From: Mastigias papua
Lineage: Eukaryota; Cnidaria; Scyphozoa; Rhizostomeae; Mastigiidae
Reading direction: 5' to 3'
Assembly (NCBI GenBank): GCA_964019165.1
Contig: OZ025274.1
Coordinates: forward strand, 7,540,907 to 7,604,906
Length of the DNA stretch: 64,000 bases
A program made the position numbers and the translations under genes. Each line of letters starts with the position of its first letter. The stretch's first letter is position 1. The notes beneath the pieces were generated by a model that was not told the DNA's origin, ran no database searches, and worked only from the letters and a program-made list of their open reading frames with translations. Below are positions 57,124 to 64,000 of this stretch, one piece after another.

Positions 57124-60100
57124 TTGGACATCTTAATCGCATCGTCGAACAGTTTATCAACATTAGATTCGCCTGTTGGAAACAACGCAACAATTCGTCA
57201 ATCCCTGGGAGAACCTGAAACTTTAAGCGACATAGATTATAATTTTTTTGAATTAAGGATAAAATACCCAAACAATCCGCTTGTATGTTTTTTACATATA
57301 AACAGTATCAGAAACAAAATCATTGACCTACGAATAATTATGGAAAGCTGCTTACCTGATTTACTAGTAGTGCTAGAGACAAAGTTCAATGAAACGTTTA
57401 AAACAGAGACATTGCTGGTTAACGGCTATAAGAAACCTATCCGTCGTGACAGAACAAAACATGACGGAGGTATAATGTTGTATGTCAGAAAGGGGGCTAT
57501 TAGTAAAAGAGTTCCGGTTTTTGAAACCCCTACTATCGAGCTGTTATGTTCCAAACCAAAATGTAAGTAAGAGGAAGTGGATTGTTTTCAGTTTTTATCG
57601 TCCTCCAGATTCAAATCTCGAAGCTTTTTTAAAGCATTGTCAAGTTCTCTAAACTCCGCGTTAGACAGATACGAAAATGTGATTATTATGGGCGATATCA
57701 ACATTGATACTCAGGAACCCCAACGACCTAGATATAGCGATTTGATGTCCTTCTGTGACGTTTTTGGGCTTTCAAACTTAGTTTCGTTAAAAACATACTT
57801 TACTAAACATAGACAGTCTTCAATCGATATTTTCCTCACAAACAGGCCTGGTTTCTTTCAGGCAACTTCTGTTTTTGAGACGGGCCTAAGTGACTGCCAT
57901 TGTTTAGTTGCCATAACTTTGAAGGCACACGTCCCTAGGCTTAAGCCCAAGCAAATTAAGTACCAAAGTTACAAGAATTTCCAACCTGATGCCTTTCTTA
58001 ATGATGTGCGCGATTTAGACTTACAGCCTCCCAATCATTTCTATTGTTGCCTTACAAACGGTTTTCTTTCTCTTGTAGACAAACATGCTCCTTTGAAAAC
58101 TAAAATTTTGCGGGGAAGCACGGCTCCCTTTATGAACAAAGATCTCAAGAAGGCTATCTATACAAGATCTAATTTGAAAAAGAAGTTCAATAAATTTGGT
58201 ACTAGAGAAAGTGAGCTAAAATACAAAAAGCAGCGAAATAGGTGTGTCTCTCTACGGTAAAAAAGCAATAAAAGCACACTTCAAAAAGGCAACTGAAAAG
58301 GGCGTGGTTTCAAACAGAGATTTTTGGAATTTAGTAAAGCCATTTCTTGCAAATAAAGGGAGCCTATCAGGGAACGACATCACACTTGTAAAGGAGGGAA
58401 AAGTGATAACAGACGACTATGCTTTGACTGAAATATTCAATGATCATTACTTTAATATTGTAGAAAAGGTTAGTGGTAAGAAACCAAGCAATTTGGCTGA
58501 AATAGTTGATTGTGAAGGGAATAGGGAAATAGTTAGGTTAATTGTTGATAAATATAAGGATCACCCAAGTGTTGTTGCAATTAACCAAGGTCGAAAGGAG
58601 GCCTTTGAATTGTTTTCTTGTCATGAAGTAGATTTTCAAGAGGTTAGAAGTTTACTTGATTCCATGGATGGAACAAAATCAACTGGTGAAGACCATGTTC
58701 CGCCAAACTAGTGCCATTAGCTGCCGCAGAACTTGAAATTCCGCTTACCAATACGATAAACATGAGTATTAGCAGCTGAAAATTTCCTGACAACGCAAAG
58801 CGAGCTGCTGTATGCTCACTTGATAAGGGAGAATCAGATCCCATTGTGGAATAAACTTTCGTCCTGTTAGCGTACTATATGCATTCTCAAAAATATATGA
58901 GAAAGTGATGAAAAAACAGTTTAAGTCTCACATTTCAGTTCAGGTCAGTTCAGTTCATTTAATTGACAAATCCCTCTCAATAATTATTGCAGCTTATAGA
59001 GAACTGTATAGTGCACCAAATGTTTTGATAAGACTAATTGAAAACTGGAGATCTAAATTGGATAATGACTATATTGTGGGTGCAGTTTTGATGGACTTGT
59101 CCAAAGCGTTCGACTGTATACCTCATGATCTGCTAATTGCAAAGCTCTCTGCATATGGTTTTGATGAAAATTCCTTAGCCTTGATCTATTCTTACCTAAA
59201 ACGACGTCAGCAAAGTGTTAGAATCAACAATAACTATAGCAGTTGTCAAAATATAGTATCTGGTGTTCCCAGGACTCTATGCTATGCCCGATTCTTTTCA
59301 ATTTCTATATAAATGATCTTCTGTTGTTTGTTAAAAAGGCAGAAGTCTATAACTATGCTGATGACAATACCTTAGTGCATTTCTCTAAGACATTGCCAGA
59401 TCTCGTAAAAATCTTAGAAGAAAAATCAAATGTCTCTTTAGATTGGCTTGAAAGTAAATAGATGATAGTAAACCCTGAAAAATTCCATGCTTTAATAGTA
59501 AAGAAAGACCGATCCGACACGAGTGGCGTACCGTTCCAACTGAAGGACCACAAAATCCAATAAAGAACTGATGTCAAACTATTAGGTACCAAACTTGACA
59601 ACAGACTAAATTATCGCTGATGTGTGAAAGAAAGCAGCAACACAATTAAATGTCCTCAAAAGGTTAAAATCCTTCATTGGTTTAGAAGAAAGGAAAACTC
59701 TTGTTGAAAGTTATATATATTCAAATTTTAATTATTGTCCTTTGGTTTGGCATTTTTCGTCAGCTAAATCAGCGCAAACAATTGAAAAAATACAAGAGAG
59801 AGCATTGAGGTTTCTTTACAATGACAATAATAGTTCCTATGACGATCATCTTTGTAAGGCAGGCAAGAACTTTATGCATGTCTCTCGGCTACGAAGCTTG
59901 TGCATTGAAATTTACAAGAATATGAAAAAACTAAATCCTATTTTTATGCAGGAAATTTTTCATTTTAAATCAGTTTGCGATCCAAATCGTTCTTCGAGAA
60001 ATCCTTACGACTTACATCATCATAGCCCTAATCAAGTAACATTTGGTAAACACAGTCTTAGATCTCTGGGTCCCAAAGTGTGGAATAGTTTACCGAATAA

Positions 60101-60137
60101 AATCAAATCCTCGGAAACCGTTAACATATTCAAATGA
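57124..60137 (+). pseudogene. LINE ORF2: EEP endonuclease and reverse transcriptase
   Basis: EEP: INSIRNKIIDLRIIMESCLP, LVVLETKFNETF (ETK), NVIIMGDINID (GDIN), SSIDIFLTN and GLSDCHCLV, all close to the family pattern (57300-57930). A frame change near 58250 leads to a linker (RDFWNLVKPFLANKGSLSG), MDGTKSTGEDHVPPN and, after stops, RT: DYIVGAVLMDLSKAFDCIPH (59071), SGVP then a frame change at 59270, FNFYINDLLLFVKKAEVYNY and ADDNTL (catalytic YADD, 59354-59365). Thumb and C-terminus follow with another shift (RSLGPKVWNSLPNKIKSSE), stop at 60135. About four disabling changes; otherwise well preserved. Confidence 0.85.
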
Positions 60138-60764
60138 TTGAAAAAACAATGGTCTGGTAATCAGTGCAGCTGTAATGTGTGTAAATATGAAGATCCCTGA
60201 TAAATAATCTTGATGTGAATTCAGCATTAGCAAGTCTATATACGTAACCTAATCAATGGAGGACAGGGGATGGGGTATGGGGTGTCTGAAATGTATTTAG
60301 TTTTAGAATTTGTTGCTTCAGATATCCATTAATTTCCATTTCTTTTGTATTTTTATATTCGAATTAGATTAGTTTCTGTGATTCTGTAAGTAGAAACTAG
60401 AGTTGTGTAAATTTCGAATTAAAATAAGATAAACAAACAAACAAAACAAATGTAGTCCTCCTTGGATATGTCCAGAGTAGGCCGCATGGCATGCACACTT
60501 ACCTAGAGGAATACAATCGATAAGGATACAACCTATATGTCTACAGCTGACACACAACTACCTGATAATTGACAGCTATTTGGCAACCTGAGTTTTGAAC
60601 TGTATAGAATGGTACAATGCTAAAAATGTATAGATTTTTATTATCCACATTCGCACTCCATTTCTTCAAAGTACTTGGCCTATCCTGTAGAAGATTGGTG
60701 TTTCGCTTAAAAGTATTTTTCTTAAGTGGTTCAACTAGCCATGAAACAAACCTCGGGCGATTAA

Positions 60765-61080
60765 ATCACAGGATACAAACCCTAAGGCCTGCATAGCAAG
60801 CGTATTGAAAAATGACGGAATCACAACAAAAAAGGTGATTTTCAAACTTTAAAGGCATTTAACGATCATCTTATTCCTTTGCCATACCGAAAATTTCATT
60901 TTACAGTCTACAAAGGTTCAATATTAGCCAAAATAGATTTAAAACAACATTTGACGGCATAGCCGGTAACAATCTTTTGCCAACGTGTTGCTACCATCTT
61001 TGCTCCCCATGGGTATTACATACCAGACAAAAGCGAAACAATACAGCGAGCAGTCTAGTCCTACTATTTCTATAGGGAAA
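60765..61080 (+). repeat. Dispersed repeat, copy 2
   Basis: Second copy of the 50210-50530 repeat, same orientation. Ends about 55 bp before the copia LTR. Confidence 0.8.
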
Positions 61081-61133
61081 TGCAAAATTGAGAATTTGTT
61101 GATACTACACACTCAGAAACTGGCGTGACAGGC

Positions 61134-61410
61134 TGTTGAAAGGCGATAGGGTTGGTGAAATTCGTTAATTTGAATATTTTCCAGCCATCATTGTCAGCAT
61201 ACTTTTCATGGCGTAGGAAAGTATTAGGAAACGAGATTATGATTCACATTGATTTGATAGACATCACGGACATCACTGACTTACTATCGCTGTTAAGATG
61301 CTGTGCGCTATTGCTAGAATTTAATTACTGCTGTTTTTGTTCCGTTATTCAATTCGTGTTATTTTCAGCTACGTGGTGTGTGTTTCTTTGGCCTATCTTA
61401 TATTCTAACA
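61134..61410 (+). repeat. Copia 5' LTR
   Basis: Starts TGTTGAAAGGCGATAGGG and ends TATATTCTAACA directly before the primer site. The end is fixed by the primer site; the start rests on the TGTTGAAAGG word usual for animal copia LTRs. The 3' LTR is outside the window. Confidence 0.75.
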
Positions 61411-61425
61411 GGTTATGGGCCCAGG
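61411..61425 (+). promoter_or_regulatory. Primer binding site, half-tRNA initiator Met type
   Basis: GGTTATGGGCCCAGG lies immediately after the LTR. It is complementary to the anticodon-arm region of initiator tRNA-Met (CTGGGCCCATAACC), the internal priming site used by Drosophila copia and relatives, rather than to a tRNA 3' end. Confidence 0.85.
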
Positions 61426-61523
61426 ATACGTTATCATTTTGTCTGTATGTCGTGATTAGATAAAACTTGAAAGTCGCAGTGTATGCCAGAAGTTGTTTCA
61501 GTGGGTCGCATCGAAATACCACG

Positions 61524-62414
61524 ATGGCTACTGACGACGTTGGTTTTAAAGTTGAAAAGCTAATTGGTGATAACTACCATCACTGGAAATTCCACATGAA
61601 AATGTGTTTAATTGGAAAAGATCTTTGGGAAATAGTTATTGGTACAGAGACCTTGCCTGCTGATGCGTCGGCTGAAGAACAGAGAAAATTCAGGAAACGC
61701 GAAAACCTTGCCCTCGCTACGGTCTGTTTATCAGTGGCTACAAATTTGCAGATTTACGTAAGGTCCGCCGAAAGTGCTAAAGAAGCATGGGAAAACTTGG
61801 AAAAACACTTTGAAGAGAAGTCGTTGTCTCGAAAGATCTTCTATAGAAGAAAGCTGTACGCAGCTCGCATGGAAAGAGGAACAAAAATGATAGATCACAT
61901 TAACTATATGAAAACACTCTCAGAGCATTTAGAGGCAGTGGGAGATGCTGTAGCAGAAAAGGATTTGGTCATTATCCTGATTAGTAGTCTACCAGATGAT
62001 TACAATTTTTTGATAACAGCTCTGGAAACGATAGCTGAGGAAAAATTGACATGGGATTATGTGCGCGACAGGTTGCTTCACGAGTTTGACAAGATGCAAA
62101 GGGGAAGTACTGAAAAGGTAGGGAGTGATATTTCCCAGGATGCACTGTTTAGCAGGAATGCAACTGAGCAGAGAAAACCTGGCGACATGAAGAAATTTAA
62201 ATGTCACTATTGCAACAGAAAGGGTCATTTTGCTAAAGATTGCCTTAAAAGGAAAGCAAACGAAAAACAGCATCATAATCTAGCAGCTGCACACAGAATT
62301 GAGAGTATCAAAAGTCCTGATGATTGTGACAATCCAGAGATTGCGTTGGTTCTGATCATGGCTTACCTGAGTATGACGAATGGTGGATTGATTCAGGTGC
62401 TTCACAGCACATGA
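61524..62414 (+). CDS. Copia Gag (capsid and zinc knuckle)
   Basis: ATG at 61524 (MATDDVGFKVEKLIGDNYHH) is chosen because it starts the usual copia gag segment; the same frame is open from 61467. It continues WKFHMKMCLIGKDLW, a UBN2/DUF4219-type capsid region (AKEAWENLEKHFEEKSLSRK, ILISSLPDDYNFLITALETI) and ends with the zinc knuckle CHYCNRKGHFAKDC (62203-62244). It packages the RNA into cytoplasmic particles. About 60 codons after the knuckle the frame stops (62412-62414), while protease continues in another frame. Confidence 0.9.
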   Translation: MATDDVGFKVEKLIGDNYHHWKFHMKMCLIGKDLWEIVIGTETLPADASAEEQRKFRKRENLALATVCLSVATNLQIYVRSAESAKEAWENLEKHFEEKSLSRKIFYRRKLYAARMERGTKMIDHINYMKTLSEHLEAVGDAVAEKDLVIILISSLPDDYNFLITALETIAEEKLTWDYVRDRLLHEFDKMQRGSTEKVGSDISQDALFSRNATEQRKPGDMKKFKCHYCNRKGHFAKDCLKRKANEKQHHNLAAAHRIESIKSPDDCDNPEIALVLIMAYLSMTNGGLIQVLHST

Positions 62415-64000
62415 CATTCGAAAAGAAGGGGTTGCGTGATTATGTTGAATTTAAAGATCCACTGAGAGTAAAGTTAGCTGACAACAGCATATTACTGGCC
62501 TATGGTAAAGGAAGTCTCCGCTTCTCAATTTACGATGGAACAGAAAGAGTAGAGTTGTTTCTAAGCGATGTGCTATTTGTGCCTAAAATTCAAAACAAAT
62601 TATTGTCTTTACCAGCAATGACAGAAAAAGGTGCCAGTGTACAATTCAAGGGGCAGTTATGTGAGTTAATCGTTAAAGACAAACATTACACCATTGGTCA
62701 TAAGGAAGGCAAACTATTTAAGTTGAATACTGAACCAGCATATAAATCCTGCTTCGGCTCGTGTAATGGAAATGTAAATTCATTGCAGATGTGGCACTTT
62801 CGTTATGGCCATTTAGGATATGACAACCTGAAACTCTTGAAAGGAAAGTCAATGGTTGATGGATTAGCATTTGATCCGAAGGATGAATTGAATGTTGATT
62901 GTGAGGGATGTGAAATGGGCAAGCTAAACCGCCTCCCATTTCCCAAGAAGAGCAATCACAGAAGTAGTCAACTATTGGAGCTCATAAATACTGATGTATG
63001 TGGGCCTATGAATGTTGAATCGATTGATGGTTCATGCTATTTTGTTTCCTTTATCGATGACTACTCAAGGTACGTCACTGTCTACATGATTAAGAATAAG
63101 AGCGAAGTTCTTAGTAAATTTAAAGAGTTTGTAAGTCTAATGGAGAACCTTACAGAACATCGCATAAAGGTTTTGAGATCAGACAATGGAGGTGAATATG
63201 AATCAAGAGAATTTACTGAGTATTGTCAAAGTCATGGAATTAAAAGGGAAACTACTATTCCGTATACTCCACAACTGAATGGTGTTGCCGAACGCATGAA
63301 TCGGACATTGTTGGAAGCTGTTCGATCTATGCTACACCATGCTGGGTTGCCATTAAGGTTCTGGGCTGAAGCTGTATCCACTGCAGCTTACTTGCGAAAT
63401 CAAAGCCCAACAGTTCAACTCAAGGACAGAACACCTTATGAATGCATTCACAAAAGGAAACCAGAAATTGGTCATTTAAAGGTGTTTGGCTGTAACTCAT
63501 ATGTCCAGGTGCCAGAACAGAAAAGAAGTAAGTTGGACAAGAAAGCGATCAAGTATATCTTTGTTGGTTATTCGCAAAAGAGTAAGGGGTACAAATTTTA
63601 CGACCCCGACAAACACAAGATGCTGCTAAGTCGCGATGCAATATTCCTAGAAAGTAGATTTGGAAACAGTGAGCTTACTAAAGAGACAGGAATTAAAGAG
63701 CGACCTTTATTCACTGAGAAATCAGAGACAGATGATGTTGTGTATTTTGATGACAGAGATCCAGAAACTATTCATGAAGGAGGACAAGAACGTCCTATTA
63801 AAGATAACGAGGCACAGAACAGCCAGCCAGATGCCATAGTCCGAAGATCACAACGTCAAACTATTGCTCCTGATCGTCTTGGTGCAGTAGTTGGCGATTG
63901 GTGGAATTATGCTTCTGTGGCAATTTCAGCTGAAGATGAGCCAAAGAACCTGAATGAAGCCTTCGAGTTCAAAGTACTGGAAGGAAGCTGTGGAAGATGA
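62352..64000 (+). CDS. Copia Pol: protease, integrase, start of RT
   Basis: Protease active site WWIDSGASQHMTF (about 62382-62420) in the -1 frame relative to gag, then VKLADNSILLAYGKGSL and VLFVPKIQNKLLSL. Integrase: GAG_pre-integrase finger WHFRYGHLGYDNLKLLKGKS to CEGCEMGK, then D in LINTDVCGPMN, D in VLRSDNGGEYES and E in NGVAERMNRTLLEA. A long integrase C-terminus follows, ending GDWWNYASVAISAEDEPKNL, the usual run-up to RT. Near 63970 the frame shifts (SKYWKEAVEDE is in the next frame), so this copy ends early. The missing link to gag may be a 1-nt deletion near 62352 or a programmed -1 shift. Confidence 0.85.

Larger units (their letters stand above)
54990..60445 (+). mobile_element. 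CR1-like two-ORF LINE, near full length
   Basis: ORF1 with an SGNH esterase (55013-57025) is followed by ORF2 with EEP endonuclease and RT (about 57124-60137) and a 3' region ending in AAGATAAACAAACAAACAAA (60425-60445). It is the most complete LINE in the window, yet both ORFs carry frame changes or stops. The 5' boundary near 54990 is set only by the start of the ORF. Confidence 0.85.
61134..64000 (+). mobile_element. Ty1/copia LTR retrotransposon (GalEa/copia-like), right part off window
   Basis: 5' LTR (61134-61410), primer site (61411-61425), gag and pol to the start of the RT domain are present. The element continues past 64000. The LTR starts TGTTGAAAGG and ends AACA. The coding is intact except for one frame change between gag and protease and one near the right edge. 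Confidence 0.9.

Overview
The window looks like a transposon-dense, AT-rich intergenic or pericentromeric stretch of an invertebrate genome. I found no convincing host gene, rRNA, CRISPR or bacterial feature. The element mix fits an aquatic invertebrate, possibly a cnidarian: CR1/L2-group LINEs with an esterase-type ORF1, two kinds of restriction-like-endonuclease (RLE) LINEs, Penelope-like elements (PLEs) with GIY-YIG endonucleases and hammerhead ribozymes, a Ty3/gypsy element, a Ty1/copia element primed from initiator tRNA-Met, a tRNA-derived SINE, MITEs and long (TA)n arrays. The organism is inferred from this mix only. In this annotation 'type B' means RLE LINEs whose C-terminus carries an ELTVGFETN-like motif, and 'type C' means R2/R4-like RLE LINEs with a CCHC finger and a PD(x14)D motif.

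Layout. 1-1230: (TA)n arrays and a LINE 3' fragment. 2676-5640: MITE-like repeats and a hAT-like end. 5640-8760: minus-strand CR1-like LINE with two insertions. 10340-13470: second, nearly full minus-strand LINE. 15230-19130: plus-strand LINE split by a TTA-flanked MITE, itself split by a 2240-bp element with 274-bp inverted repeats, which carries a third LINE fragment. 21640-27262: minus-strand LINE (family A) split by a gypsy element at 21949-24957. 28150-32160: RLE LINE pieces, one of them split by a mini-PLE at 31200-32034. 32135-33810: LINE whose RT codons contain a (TA)n expansion. 34060-38090: RLE LINE pieces in both orientations. 38100-41560: type C LINE covering the whole family architecture. 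41669-42590: alternating (TA)n blocks and two palindromes with inverted hammerhead motifs. 42592-49990: esterase ORF1 remnant, RLE fragments and the second family A LINE. 52720-53880: a second PLE. 54062-60445: SINE, MITE and the most complete two-ORF CR1-like LINE. 61134-64000: copia element running off the right edge.

Almost every coding stretch carries stops or frameshifts, so these are mostly dead copies. The youngest-looking ones are the inner long-TIR element (arms about 99% identical), the copia element and the 35365-36222 RLE ORF. Nested insertions can be ordered because the interrupted LINE reading frames resume cleanly when an insert and one target-site copy are removed.

The most unusual content is a set of hammerhead-ribozyme-like motifs. 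Six form inverted pairs on the arms of three structures (31234-32031, 41829-41960, 42041-42292) and one stands alone at 21039-21069. They have the CUGANGA and GAA core, a plausible NUH cleavage triplet and matching stem I strands.
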